Shown piece by piece: positions 1-8,596 of a stretch of DNA of 64,000 bases; the first letter of the stretch is position 1; the number at the start of each line of letters is the position of its first letter. A model generated the notes under the pieces. The model was not told the DNA's origin, ran no database searches, and was given only the letters and a program-made list of their open reading frames with translations. Both the position numbers and the translations under genes were made by a program. The DNA lies in contig NZ_CP117167.1 of NCBI RefSeq assembly GCF_028596025.1, positions 1,364,001 through 1,428,000 of the forward strand. Direction: 5' to 3'. This stretch comes from Mucilaginibacter jinjuensis. GTDB lineage: Bacteria > Bacteroidota > Bacteroidia > Sphingobacteriales > Sphingobacteriaceae.

Positions 1-335
1 ATCATAAAAAAGGTAGCAGGGTTGCCTATAATGCCATGAAATGAATCGCCGAAGGCTAAACTAAAACCGAATATTACCCAGATAACAGTAATAACGCCCA
101 TACACACAAAGCTTTGCATCATGGTTGATAATACGTTCTTTTTGCTCACCATACCGCCGTAAAAAAAAGCAAGGCCGGGAGTCATCAATAAAACAAGCGC
201 AGTGGCTGTTAACAACCAGGCGGTATCGCCCGAATCTATTTTGCTGTCGGCAACGGTAACGGTATCAATAGAGGGGAAAACGAGTGCCAGCACCACAATA
301 AGTGCCAGTATGATAAAAGGTAAAATCTTTTTCAT
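1..335 (-). CDS. amt: Ammonium transporter (Amt family), N-terminal part, runs off window
   Basis: Integral membrane channel for ammonium/ammonia uptake. The minus-strand reading from the ATG at 333-335 begins with a signal-like hydrophobic stretch (MKKILPFIILALIVVLALVF), followed by a short periplasmic segment and the Amt hallmark DTAWLL...LMTPGLAFFYGG, then SKKNVLSTMMQSF and the next membrane segment. These are the first two to three helices of the family, including the conserved FYGGMV region. The reading frame is open to the left edge, so only about 111 of the usual 400-450 residues are present. A TAgcTTTG box lies about 145 bp upstream. No glnB-type regulator is visible, but it could lie beyond the edge. 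Family call is seen in sequence; substrate follows from the family. Confidence 0.92.
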   Translation of the reverse strand, partial: MKKILPFIILALIVVLALVFPSIDTVTVADSKIDSGDTAWLLTATALVLLMTPGLAFFYGGMVSKKNVLSTMMQSFVCMGVITVIWVIFGFSLAFGDSFHGIIGNPATFFM

Positions 336-479
336 TCAATTTTTTTTGAAAATGGTGGTCCCTATGCAGATCCATGCTTGATGGACTGCATAAGCAGAGT
401 GGTTGATTGTTTAGAGGGACTAGGTTGCTGAAATACCGGTGCAGGTTGATGCCAATGTTAGTGTTTAAACATAATAAGG

Positions 480-487
480 CAAAGCTA
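480..487 (-). promoter_or_regulatory. Putative -7 box for amt
   Basis: Minus strand reads TAgcTTTG, an exact match to the Bacteroidota -7 consensus TAnnTTTG. It would give a leader of about 135 nt before amt. No good -33 TTTG was found at the usual 19-21 bp. Confidence 0.4.
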
Positions 488-550
488 TATCCAACCTTAT
501 GGGCAAGATGAATTAAACTACATGTTCCGGTAAATCAAAGCGGTGGTCGA

Positions 551-907
551 CTACCAAAAATCGTGGAAAGGAAAAAGAATGAGCTTACGCGAGCTGATAT
601 GCCCTGCGCCCGTGCGTAAAAATGATACGCTTAATGATTTAAAACCGGTACAGAACCAAAATGTACCAAGCAACAGCGACTTGATAAAGTTACCGCCGCG
701 TTGTGTTTGCGCGCGATAAATTTGAAAGGTGCCATTTAAACCTAAAAAATAGATGTAGGGACTGCGATTGCCTTTAGCTGTGCCTAAATATGTACTATGT
801 GAATGTTTTGTAAATACAAAATTGCATAACCTGTCATCATCGCTCTTGATTTGAGTGCTGAGGATGATAGAGAAAAGAAAAAGAAGCTTTAAAAACTTAT
901 ATTTCAT
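551..907 (-). CDS. Small secreted hypothetical protein
   Basis: 118 codons with a convincing N-terminal signal peptide (Lys-rich start, then LLFLFSIILSTQIKS). The remainder is basic and rich in Phe, Ser and Leu with one Cys early and one mid-protein, and no motif that I recognise. It stands alone between amt and the next minus-strand gene, separated from each by AT-rich DNA. The signal peptide argues for a real gene; the odd composition of the mature part and lack of any recognisable domain leave open that it is a chance or decayed frame. Function unknown. Confidence 0.42.
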   Translation of the reverse strand: MKYKFLKLLFLFSIILSTQIKSDDDRLCNFVFTKHSHSTYLGTAKGNRSPYIYFLGLNGTFQIYRAQTQRGGNFIKSLLLGTFWFCTGFKSLSVSFLRTGAGHISSRKLILFPFHDFW

Positions 908-1067
908 TATTATATGCAGATTGTGCTTGCATTTTTTACTAAAATAATGAAATATATGATTAAAATTTTTTTTTATATAGATATTTTATAGATTATTGGT
1001 GTTATTTTTATTATAGTTATTAAAAAATTGTATAAAATTTATCATTAATTAAAAAGTTAGTGGTTTT

Positions 1068-1478
1068 TTAAGCTTGTAAAATATTCACAAGTGTATCATA
1101 CCAGCGTTTGTTGTGTGTAAATAAACCATTATGATCAATAATGAGGTAGATTTGCTGTAGCGAATGGCCGGTATGGAATTTTATTCTTAACGGTTGCCAA
1201 AATGCACCGAGGTTTTTTACAGATGTAGCGGTGAAAATATCATCAAAGCCCAAGTATATTTCTTCGATAGCATTTAGCGGAATGGTTAAGTCAAGATCGC
1301 TTTCCAAACCTTCTATAATCAGTTGATTTTCTGTTACCGCAATATAGCCGCTATGGTTATGTAGCGGGCTGCCAAGAGACACAAGCGATGCTGTGAATTT
1401 TATACCATCGTCAATTTGAGCATATTCATCAGCATAGCTCCATAATACTTTGCCCTGTAAAATAAAATCGTTTTCCAT
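1068..1478 (-). CDS. Hypothetical protein, PH-like fold suspected
   Basis: 136 residues, soluble, no signal peptide. It alternates short beta-type stretches (GYIAVTENQLIIEG, LTIPLNAIEEIYLGFDD) with a final helix (WYDTLVNILQA). The pattern 'output of a threshold value, then NAIEEIYLG' resembles bacterial PH-like or GRAM-like domains that describe a membrane-binding sandwich, but this is an impression of fold and not a recognised family signature. It is divergent from dnaX across a 127-bp gap. Good ORF length, ordinary codon use and a clean ATG support a real gene. Function unknown. Confidence 0.72.
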   Translation of the reverse strand: MENDFILQGKVLWSYADEYAQIDDGIKFTASLVSLGSPLHNHSGYIAVTENQLIIEGLESDLDLTIPLNAIEEIYLGFDDIFTATSVKNLGAFWQPLRIKFHTGHSLQQIYLIIDHNGLFTHNKRWYDTLVNILQA

Positions 1479-1646
1479 GGTGGTATATATGGTACTAAAG
1501 TTATAAATAATAGCTAAGAGCAGGTTTTAAAGATAAATTTAGAACGTTTACATCAGCTGGTATTGCCTGTGTTTTTATTGTAGTTACCATCCAAAACTTC
1601 GTTTTTGCTCTTTACCCTTTCCTGTTTTCTTGCTAACTTAGGGGCT

Positions 1647-3503
1647 GTGGATAATTTTATAGTTTCGGCCCGTAAATACCGCCCGGCTACTTTCGAAACC
1701 GTTGTTGGTCAGCAACATGTGACAAACACCCTGAAAAACGCGATTAAAAGTAATCAGCTGGCGCAGGCATTTTTATTCTGCGGGCCACGTGGGGTAGGTA
1801 AAACCACATGTGCGCGTATCTTGGCAAAAACCATCAATTGTACCAACCTGCAGCCTAATGGCGAGGCTTGTGGTACATGCGATTCGTGCCGCGCATTTCA
1901 AAACGGAAATTCTTTTAACGTACATGAGCTGGATGCGGCATCAAACAACTCGGTTGATGATATCCGTAACCTGATAGATCAGGTGCGTATACCGCCACAA
2001 GCCGGCCGCTATAAAGTGTATATTATAGATGAGGTGCACATGCTTTCGCAGGCAGCGTTCAACGCTTTCCTGAAAACGCTGGAAGAACCACCCAACTATG
2101 CTATTTTTATCTTAGCTACTACCGAGAAGCATAAAATCCTGCCTACCATTTTATCGCGATGCCAGATCTTTGATTTTAACCGCATCAGGGTAGAAGATAT
2201 GGCTTCGCATCTGGCATCAATCGCTCAAAAAGAAAGTATTTCTTATGAGGATGATGGCCTGCACATTATAGCCCAAAAGGCTGATGGTGGTTTGCGCGAT
2301 GCCTTATCGATGTTTGATCAAATCGTAAGCTTCTCGGGAGGTAACGTAACTTACAAAACGGTAATCGATAACCTTAACATCCTTGATTATGATTACTATT
2401 TCAGTTTGACGGATGGCCTGATGAATGAAGAAACCTCGAAGACGCTTTTGATCTTTGATGAAATCTTGTCTAAAGGATTCGACGGCAGCCATTTCATCAA
2501 TGGCCTATCCAACCACTTCCGTAACTTGCTGGTGGGTAAAGATCCGGCCACATTGAAATTGCTGGAGGTGAGTGATGGTGTTCGGCAGCGTTACTTGCAG
2601 CAATCGCAGCAGGCAACAGGTTCGTTCCTGTTATCGGCTTTAAATATTGCCAACCAGTGCGAGATTAACTACCGGTTGAGTAAAAACCAACGCTTGCAGG
2701 TTGAGCTGGCGCTACTCAAAATGTGCCACCTGCCTTCGGCCTTTAACCTGGCAACTTCACCATTACAAAACGGGCAGGCTAATGATAGCCAGCTAAAAAA
2801 AAAACCAGTAACTGAAGCAGTTCAGCCGCCAATAACTAACGAACCGCAGGCGGGTTATCAAGCTGCGCAACCGCAAGTTGCTCAACAACAGCAGGTTGTG
2901 TCAGCCCCGCAGGTAACGCCTCCGGTTAGTACAAGTATCCCTAAAATAACACCTCCGGCTGCTGCGCCAACTGCAAGTACGCCTTCTATACCGGCAACAC
3001 CATCTATCAACGGTGAAAAACCTAAGATCCAGATGCCCATGCGGTCGACAATGACTCCATCACTCAATGCCATAGGTACGGCTACTGCCGAAGCGGTGGT
3101 TGATGATGACGACCCTTACATTAAAGGTACCGACCAGATGCCTTTTACCATGGATGCCTTTTTGCAGAAATGGAACGAGTATTCGGTTAAGCTACGGAAT
3201 GAAAAAAAGATGGGCTTATTTACCATTTTTACCGCTGCTGCGCCTGCCATGGTTGGCTTAAATGAGTTTGAAGTTGTAGTAAGTAATAAAGCGCAGGACA
3301 ATGATTTCAGGGATGAGAAACCTGCCCTGATGAACTTTTTGCGTACCGAGCTAAAGAATTTCAGCATTGAGGTAAAGGCCCGGATTGAAGAAATAACAAC
3401 TGCGCGGCGGCCATACACAGATGTTGAAAAGTTTCAGCACATGAACGCTAAAAACCCACAATTAGCAGAGCTGTATAAGCGTTTTAATCTCGATCTTAGT
3501 TAA
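1647..3503 (+). CDS. dnaX: DNA polymerase III subunit gamma/tau
   Basis: Clamp-loader ATPase that loads the beta clamp and ties the replisome together. Numbering from the GTG at 1647: Walker A GPRGVGKTT at 46-54, zinc-binding cysteines at 65, 75, 78 and 81, Walker B DEVHML at about 128, and the LSRC arginine-finger/sensor region. A Pro/Gln-rich linker follows, then a tau-like C-terminal domain, giving 618 residues. The frame is open 14 codons further up to 1605, but homologues begin with xDNFIVSARKYRP, so I chose the GTG. A run of ten A at 2795-2804 sits at the end of the ATPase part with stops immediately in both other frames, which suggests a short gamma form (see findings). The next gene starts 19 bp after the stop. 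Confidence 0.97.
   Translation: MDNFIVSARKYRPATFETVVGQQHVTNTLKNAIKSNQLAQAFLFCGPRGVGKTTCARILAKTINCTNLQPNGEACGTCDSCRAFQNGNSFNVHELDAASNNSVDDIRNLIDQVRIPPQAGRYKVYIIDEVHMLSQAAFNAFLKTLEEPPNYAIFILATTEKHKILPTILSRCQIFDFNRIRVEDMASHLASIAQKESISYEDDGLHIIAQKADGGLRDALSMFDQIVSFSGGNVTYKTVIDNLNILDYDYYFSLTDGLMNEETSKTLLIFDEILSKGFDGSHFINGLSNHFRNLLVGKDPATLKLLEVSDGVRQRYLQQSQQATGSFLLSALNIANQCEINYRLSKNQRLQVELALLKMCHLPSAFNLATSPLQNGQANDSQLKKKPVTEAVQPPITNEPQAGYQAAQPQVAQQQQVVSAPQVTPPVSTSIPKITPPAAAPTASTPSIPATPSINGEKPKIQMPMRSTMTPSLNAIGTATAEAVVDDDDPYIKGTDQMPFTMDAFLQKWNEYSVKLRNEKKMGLFTIFTAAAPAMVGLNEFEVVVSNKAQDNDFRDEKPALMNFLRTELKNFSIEVKARIEEITTARRPYTDVEKFQHMNAKNPQLAELYKRFNLDLS
2795..2815 (+). promoter_or_regulatory. A10 slippage site with flanking out-of-frame stops in dnaX
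   Basis: Ten consecutive A at 2795-2804 read in frame as Lys-Lys-Lys. In the -1 frame (an extra A, or ribosome slip back) a TGA follows at 2813-2815; in the +1 frame a TAA follows at 2809-2811. Either slip would truncate the protein at about 389 residues, the length of a gamma-type product. Confidence 0.55.
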
Positions 3504-3522
3504 TACATCTATCTAAAATACT

Positions 3523-4221
3523 ATGAATAACAGTTATGTAACTTTAAATGTGGCTGATGGCACAGCCATGCAAGCCTACACCGTTTTACCGAAAAACGTA
3601 AATGAAAGCACACCTGCCATCCTGGTTTTTCAGGAAGCTTTTGGCGTAAACGGACACATGCGCCGTGTAACCGAACGCTTTGCCAGCGAAGGCTATATTG
3701 CCATCTGTCCCGAATTATTTCACCGTACCGCACCTGTGGGTTTTGAGGGTGATTACAGCAATTTTGCCGGTGTAATGCCGCATTACAGCGCCTTAACAAA
3801 CGAAGGTTTGCAAGCCGATATCACCGCTGCATACAATTGGCTAAACAAGCAAGAGGGTGATAAATCAAGAATTTTTAGCGTAGGTTATTGTTTGGGTGGC
3901 CGTGTTTCGTTTTTAGCAAATGCTACAGTGCCTTTGGCTGCCGCGGTTTCTTATTATGGCGGTGGCACGGATGGTTTGCTTCACCTGGCCGATCAGTTGA
4001 GCGGCAAGCACTTGTTTTTCTGGGGAGGGCTGGATACGCACATCCCTAAAGAAACCGTTGATAAAATTACCGAAGCTTTAACATACGCCGGTAAGCAGTA
4101 CGCTAACGTTGTTTTCTCTGATGCCCATCACGCTTTTGATTGTGAAGACCGCCCAAGTTTTAACCCATCGGCCTCGAAAGAATCATGGGCTTTAACGCTG
4201 GAGTTTTTGAGAAACAATTAA
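3523..4221 (+). CDS. Dienelactone hydrolase family protein
   Basis: Cytosolic alpha/beta hydrolase of 232 residues, the usual family length. The nucleophile elbow is G-Y-C-L-G-G (cysteine nucleophile, typical for dienelactone hydrolases), with an oxyanion strand LVFQEAFGVNGHMRRV near the N-terminus, an aspartate in FWGGLDTHIP and the final histidine in FSDAHHAFDC. Carboxymethylenebutenolidase activity is known for the family; the true substrate here is open, since no chlorocatechol pathway is nearby. It follows dnaX by 19 bp and is probably cotranscribed with it, ending at a strong terminator at 4289-4326. Confidence 0.9.
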   Translation: MNNSYVTLNVADGTAMQAYTVLPKNVNESTPAILVFQEAFGVNGHMRRVTERFASEGYIAICPELFHRTAPVGFEGDYSNFAGVMPHYSALTNEGLQADITAAYNWLNKQEGDKSRIFSVGYCLGGRVSFLANATVPLAAAVSYYGGGTDGLLHLADQLSGKHLFFWGGLDTHIPKETVDKITEALTYAGKQYANVVFSDAHHAFDCEDRPSFNPSASKESWALTLEFLRNN

Positions 4222-4288
4222 TTTGAAAGAGAGTCAAGAATCGAGAACCAGGAATCAAGACGCTTTGTGATTTCAGATTTATATAATT

Positions 4289-4326
4289 AAGAAAGGCTTT
4301 CCAAAATGGAAAGCCTTTCTTGTTTT
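4289..4326 (+). terminator. Rho-independent terminator after the dnaX operon
   Basis: Perfect stem AAGAAAGGCTTTCC / GGAAAGCCTTTCTT with a 5-nt loop, followed by a T-rich tract. Confidence 0.85.
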
Positions 4327-4330
4327 AACC

Positions 4331-4422
4331 CAGCCCGTCATTGCGAGGAACGAAGCAATCCCCGATCTACAGAGCCGCTCTGTATAGTTCGCGATTGCTT
4401 CGTTCCTCGCAATGACGGGCTG
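4331..4422. repeat. Type A palindromic element, copy 1 (symmetric)
   Basis: Perfect 30-bp inverted arms (4331-4360 and 4393-4422) built from CGTCATTGCGAGGAACGAAG and its complement, around a small inner hairpin ACAGAG-CCG-CTCTGT. It sits between two copies of the 'caagaatc' word repeat (4228-4262 and 4436-4468) that are also inverted. Confidence 0.93.
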
Positions 4423-4468
4423 GGTGGAGCTTATCTTGATTCCTGACTCTCGATTCTTGACTCTCTTC

Positions 4469-5173
4469 CTAAGGTGTTGTAACCGCTACCGGCAATATCT
4501 TTCCATTGAAAAACTTGCTTCCTGTAATCGCAAAATCGGCAATATACTTACCCATTTCAAACGCCATAACCGGCGACTCATAGCCCGGGAAAGCCTGCTC
4601 CAGCATTTCTGTTTGTGCCGAGCCTAAAGCCAGGCAGTTTACGCTGATTTTTCTATCCACAAGTTCCTGTGCCAGTGTTTCGGTAAAGTTATGCAGTGCA
4701 GCTTTACTGGCTGAATAAGCAGATAAGCCTTTAAATTTAGCGCTGCCTTGTACGCCGCCCATGCTGCCAATATTTACAATGTGCGAACCAGCGCTCATCA
4801 TCGGCAATAATGCTTGTGTGATACGCACGTGAGCGAGGAAGTTGGTTTGCATCATATCAACAAAATCCATCTCATCCAACTGGTCAAATGGTTTGTTAAT
4901 AAGCGCACCGGCATTGTTGATCAGGATATCAACATGGCCATCAAATCGGGCATTGATAAATGATTTCAGATCGTTGTAATCATCGTGCACCAGATCAAAG
5001 GCCACCGGGTAAATGGTACAGCCGGGATTAAGGCTGTTGGCAATTTCCTGTAAGCGGCTTAGTTTATTTTGTGATCGCGCAAGCACAATCACTTTATAAT
5101 GGTCTTTTAATATGAGTTCGAGAGCGGCCTCAAAGCCTACGCCACTGCTGGCTCCGGTAATAATGATATTCAT
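4469..5173 (-). CDS. Short-chain dehydrogenase/reductase
   Basis: Classical SDR of 234 residues. N-terminal nucleotide-binding motif TGASSGVG at residues 6-13, NNAG motif in the middle, catalytic Ser in VNIGSMGG and Tyr/Lys in YSASK. Cytosolic NAD(P)-dependent oxidoreductase; the substrate cannot be told. The C-terminus (MGKYIADFAITG...) is slightly shorter than the usual 250 residues and has no membrane segment. It stands alone on the minus strand, downstream of a palindromic gap that separates it from the antitoxin-like gene. Confidence 0.9.
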   Translation of the reverse strand: MNIIITGASSGVGFEAALELILKDHYKVIVLARSQNKLSRLQEIANSLNPGCTIYPVAFDLVHDDYNDLKSFINARFDGHVDILINNAGALINKPFDQLDEMDFVDMMQTNFLAHVRITQALLPMMSAGSHIVNIGSMGGVQGSAKFKGLSAYSASKAALHNFTETLAQELVDRKISVNCLALGSAQTEMLEQAFPGYESPVMAFEMGKYIADFAITGSKFFNGKILPVAVTTP

Positions 5174-5201
5174 GTATTTTTTTAGAATAGTTCGATAGTA
5201 T

Positions 5202-5290
5202 AATTCCCCTCTTGATAGGGGTTAGGGGTGTGTCAATCATAAAAGAACCCACCCCTGCTATCTAACACGCCCCCTCCCAAGAGGGGAATT
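5202..5290. repeat. Type D GC-rich palindrome
   Basis: Outer arms AATTCCCCTCTT (5202-5213) and AAGAGGGGAATT (5279-5290), with inner GGGGTTAGGGGTGTGT. The same design recurs at 50263-50367, and fragments lie near 17084, 21030 and 32854. Confidence 0.75.
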
Positions 5291-5321
5291 AAATAGTTGA
5301 TTACTTATATGTTGTTTATTA

Positions 5322-5564
5322 TCAGCGATCAAAATCTCGCTCCCATTCACTCCTGATTTGGCGTTGCCATTCGGATGGGTCTTCAATATCTTTAAATAAT
5401 TCCTTATTACCTAAGCGGGCTTGAATTTGTTTAATGCGTTCTAATGTACTGTCTGTTTGGGATTCTGATTCCTTCTCAATGGCTTTAATATATGGTAATT
5501 GATTTAGCACATTTCTTAGTGCTTCCTCATGTTCGTCATCCACAGAAACTCGTAAAATAGCCAT
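5322..5564 (-). CDS. Small antitoxin-like protein, no toxin beside it
   Basis: 80 residues, charged and acidic, beginning with a short beta strand MAILRVSVDDEHEEALRNVL, followed by helices and a C-terminal WQRQIRSEWERDFDR. This organisation (short N-terminal strand-helix, long charged helix, tryptophan-rich basic tail) is usual for small Bacteroidota antitoxins and DNA-binding partners, but I cannot name the family. No toxin gene lies next to it: upstream is the hydroxylase and downstream a palindrome and the SDR. It may be an orphan or act elsewhere. It lies 23 bp downstream of the hydroxylase on the same strand, so it may be read from that promoter. Confidence 0.65.
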   Translation of the reverse strand: MAILRVSVDDEHEEALRNVLNQLPYIKAIEKESESQTDSTLERIKQIQARLGNKELFKDIEDPSEWQRQIRSEWERDFDR

Positions 5565-5587
5565 ACTCCTAATTTACAAACAAAATT

Positions 5588-7363
5588 TTATACAACCAGT
5601 TTTTGCTCAACCGGATGTTTGATTAAATATAGACCATCGTTAATGAGTTTTTTAAGTTCGGGCTCATTTATAGCTTTTGCCTCTAAGAAAGTTCGGATCT
5701 CGTCGGCAAGGTGGGTTTCTATCTCTTCATGATCCAGGATTTCTAAAAGTTCTAAAGCACAAAGCCAGTCATCAGCATGATTATGCTGTAAGGTTTGCCA
5801 GATACCGGACAGATTGCTGTAACCTGTGTGCGATTGTCTGCAATTCCTTATCTGCTGATATAGTTTGTGCAGCTCTAAGGTATTAGCATCATGCTCTGCA
5901 TGCACCGTATTGGTGTTCGATTTATAGACGATTTCCTCAAAAGCTTCCTTATCGGCTGCACCGCAGAAAACAGAAGTTATCCGGTCACCTACTGCCATAT
6001 CATAAACACCCCAGCTTGGGTCGAACAAGATATTGCCTTCTGCATCTTTAACCGTGCAATTGGTAAAGCAAATCACCTGGATTTTATGACTGTTGATTAC
6101 CATGCCTTTAACCCGGCCTTGTACGGTAATGCCACTTTCGAATGTGAGGTTGGTATTTTCTCCGACCTCAATTCCGGCTTTGTCTAAATCGGCAAGCCTA
6201 TAGTCTTCCAGTGCTTTCTCAGATCCTTTTAATTTACCTACAGGTGAGCTAAAGCCATCTTTATGATAATCTTTTCCGTGACCTTTCAGCTCTTTATTAT
6301 CAACCGATAAACTGCTTGGCCCGGTAGTTTTAATAAACGTAGGCACATTGTTTTGCTGTGCAAAACCGGTAAATATACCGCTCACCTGCAAGCCCGAACT
6401 GTAAACCGCTGTGCAGGTATTTTTACTGTCGACAGCCTTTTGCAAACCATAAACCCCGCCCCGGCGGAACGACATGGTGTTGGCAAACTCTTCCAGCACA
6501 TCAATCAGGTTTTGGAAAGTTGGTGTTACAAACAGCTGCGGCTGCGTTTTGGTAATATCGTAAGTATAGTTAATGGCATCGATGGTATAAGGCAACTTGG
6601 CCACATCAGCCTGCATGCAACTTGCGCTTTCGCCGATTGATGAAAGCAAGCCTGCACCATAGATCTTTGGATTGTTAAGCGGGCCAATCAAACCATATTC
6701 AACCGTCCACCAATGCAGGCGGCTTAATAAAGCCATTTCAGAAGGCTCGCCGATGTTTTCCTGGCGATAAGTAACGAGTTCTTCTGCTTTAGCTATCTCA
6801 TCAGGATTTGCATCCGGCATTTCTTTTAAGATTGATAAGGCACGGATGGCTTCATACAATTCAAAATCCTGCGCCGAGAACATAGCTTTTGCACCTATTG
6901 ATCCAAAATAGCTCAGATATTCATGATAATCCTTATCAGCAATAATAGGTGCGTGGCCGGCAGATTCGTGGATAATATCCGGCGCAGGCGTATACTCAAT
7001 ATGTTTTAGCTGACGGATATCGGCTGCGATAACTAAAACCCGGTAAGCCTGGTACTCCATAAAGGCAGCGGGAGGGATAAAACCATCAACTGTAACCGCT
7101 CCCCAGCCAATTTGGGCAAGGGCGTTGTTCATCTCCTGCAGGTCGGGAATTTTCTCGATGGTTAACCCTGCTTTTTGTAATCCGGGAATATATGGGTAGT
7201 AGGCAACGTCTTTTAAGTAGGCATAATTCTGGCGCATTACATAACGCCATACAGCATGGTCAACCGGGGTATAATGCTCATAATGCTGATCTACAATAAA
7301 CTGCTTTAAGTGCCGCGGCAGTTTAGCTACCTGCGGATTGTTAAAATCATTAAAATCGCTCAT
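5588..7363 (-). CDS. Aromatic amino acid hydroxylase (phenylalanine 4-monooxygenase type, long form)
   Basis: Pterin- and iron-dependent enzyme that turns phenylalanine into tyrosine. The iron ligands are visible: His132 and His137 in HESAGH and Glu222 in VEYGLIG. The catalytic half covers about residues 15-330. A further roughly 260 residues (from FRRGGVYGLQ on) form a C-terminal extension that the short bacterial enzymes (about 270-300 residues) lack; long forms of 580-590 residues are known from Bacteroidota. A consensus -7 box at 7392-7399 gives a short leader and supports the ATG at 7361-7363. It would feed the tyrosine breakdown genes at 18.5-22.2 kb. Tyrosine or tryptophan as substrate cannot be excluded from sequence alone. 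The pterin recycling genes are not in the window. Confidence 0.93.
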   Translation of the reverse strand: MSDFNDFNNPQVAKLPRHLKQFIVDQHYEHYTPVDHAVWRYVMRQNYAYLKDVAYYPYIPGLQKAGLTIEKIPDLQEMNNALAQIGWGAVTVDGFIPPAAFMEYQAYRVLVIAADIRQLKHIEYTPAPDIIHESAGHAPIIADKDYHEYLSYFGSIGAKAMFSAQDFELYEAIRALSILKEMPDANPDEIAKAEELVTYRQENIGEPSEMALLSRLHWWTVEYGLIGPLNNPKIYGAGLLSSIGESASCMQADVAKLPYTIDAINYTYDITKTQPQLFVTPTFQNLIDVLEEFANTMSFRRGGVYGLQKAVDSKNTCTAVYSSGLQVSGIFTGFAQQNNVPTFIKTTGPSSLSVDNKELKGHGKDYHKDGFSSPVGKLKGSEKALEDYRLADLDKAGIEVGENTNLTFESGITVQGRVKGMVINSHKIQVICFTNCTVKDAEGNILFDPSWGVYDMAVGDRITSVFCGAADKEAFEEIVYKSNTNTVHAEHDANTLELHKLYQQIRNCRQSHTGYSNLSGIWQTLQHNHADDWLCALELLEILDHEEIETHLADEIRTFLEAKAINEPELKKLINDGLYLIKHPVEQKLVV

Positions 7364-7391
7364 TGCGTATAATTGGGTTTACAATTAAACG

Positions 7392-7399
7392 CAAAAATA
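7392..7399 (-). promoter_or_regulatory. Putative -7 box of the hydroxylase gene
   Basis: Minus strand reads TAttTTTG followed by CG. It lies 29 bp before the start codon, so the leader would be about 20 nt. Confidence 0.55.
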
Positions 7400-7609
7400 G
7401 GCAAATAGTGATTTAATATTTCGGAATTCGGATGTTCGATTTCGAAATTATTAATGGCAATATTGATTATATCCCTTATTAGCGCTGTAGCAAATTGCGC
7501 AGACAATAGTGTGCCCCTAAATTAGGAGAATGCAATGACAGTGCTACCACTTCTAACATTGATAAGGGGTAGAATTCGGGAATATGTTCGAGTTGTCCTC
7601 CGATAAAAT

Positions 7610-8575
7610 CTATAAAGGGCTAAAAGGGTTTTCTTCTTCTATCGGAGCCGTTTCATGATCCATCGGTGGTAAACCTTCTTCTAAACGGCTTGGGCGTAAT
7701 ACATAGTAAATGCCAAATAATGCCACAATTAAAGAGATCAGATAAAAAGAAATGCTCAGATAAACAGCCAAGCCAACCTGCATGTTAAATACGCCGGCAA
7801 GGCGGGTAAATATAGCTTCGCGGGCACCTGCTCCTCCTAAAGTTGGCAGTACTGCCGCCAATGCAGATAACAGGAACGATAAAAGGTAGGGAGCAAATTT
7901 ACCGTTGAAATTCTGACCCATCATAACCAATAGGATGGTTAATACCTGTAAAGACTGTACAAGCACAGCTTTTAAGTGTGCAGTGAAAAAGTAACGGCCG
8001 TAATCTTTAAAAAAGAAATGGACAACGCCGTAATAAATAATACTGCCTACAATAAATATGCTGCCTGGTATGGCAAAGTGTAAATCAATTTGTGGGATGA
8101 AAATGATGAGCGCACAAACAATCAACCCGATTGCCCATAGGCCACTTAATCTATCAAACAATAGCGCCCAGAATACTTTTTTAGCAGGTAGCTTATAACG
8201 TTTGTTCAATAGCCAAATCTTGTAACCATCGCCACCGATACCACCCGGGAGCAGGAAGTTGTAGAACATGCCTAATAGGTACAAGCGCAGGTTAAAACGC
8301 CAGTCGAGCTTTAGGCCGATAGATTTAATAAAGCTTAACAAGCGCCATGAGGAAACAAATGTGGAAATAATGAATGTACATAAAGCAGCGGCCATCCACC
8401 AGTAATTGGCATGTACCAGCCTGTCTTTAACCTCCCAAAGGGGCACCTTGCTGAACACGTACCACAGCAAAGCTGCGGTTACAACTATTTTCAGAATTAG
8501 TTTAGCGGCATCCCATAACTTCTGCTTGGTAGTTTTGGGTGTTTTAGGGGCAACAAAATCTTCCGTTTCACTCAT
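7610..8575 (-). CDS. YbhN/AglD-like (LPG synthase transmembrane domain) membrane protein
   Basis: 321 residues with about eight membrane helices after a short charged N-terminus. It carries the family's signatures: an early LILKIVVTAALLWYVFSKVP helix, GGIGGDGYKIWLL and GGAGAREAIF. The family (UPF0104 / lysylphosphatidylglycerol synthase TM region) includes flippases and the membrane halves of aminoacyl-lipid synthases; no soluble synthase domain follows here, so a lipid or glycan transport role is more likely than synthesis. The C-terminus is a short acidic tail. A TATCTTTG box lies only 8 bp before the start codon, so the mRNA may be nearly leaderless. Confidence 0.88.
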   Translation of the reverse strand: MSETEDFVAPKTPKTTKQKLWDAAKLILKIVVTAALLWYVFSKVPLWEVKDRLVHANYWWMAAALCTFIISTFVSSWRLLSFIKSIGLKLDWRFNLRLYLLGMFYNFLLPGGIGGDGYKIWLLNKRYKLPAKKVFWALLFDRLSGLWAIGLIVCALIIFIPQIDLHFAIPGSIFIVGSIIYYGVVHFFFKDYGRYFFTAHLKAVLVQSLQVLTILLVMMGQNFNGKFAPYLLSFLLSALAAVLPTLGGAGAREAIFTRLAGVFNMQVGLAVYLSISFYLISLIVALFGIYYVLRPSRLEEGLPPMDHETAPIEEENPFSPL

Positions 8576-8582
8576 TTGGGCG

Positions 8583-8590
8583 CAAAGATA
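8583..8590 (-). promoter_or_regulatory. Putative -7 box
   Basis: Minus strand TATCTTTG, exact match to TAnnTTTG, 7 bp upstream of the membrane protein start at 8575. Confidence 0.55.
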
Positions 8591-8596
8591 GTGTTT

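Noticed and set aside
2304..3418. Minus-strand ORFs opposite dnaX
   Set aside because: Shadow frames with no motif and no start context; dnaX is well supported on the plus strand.
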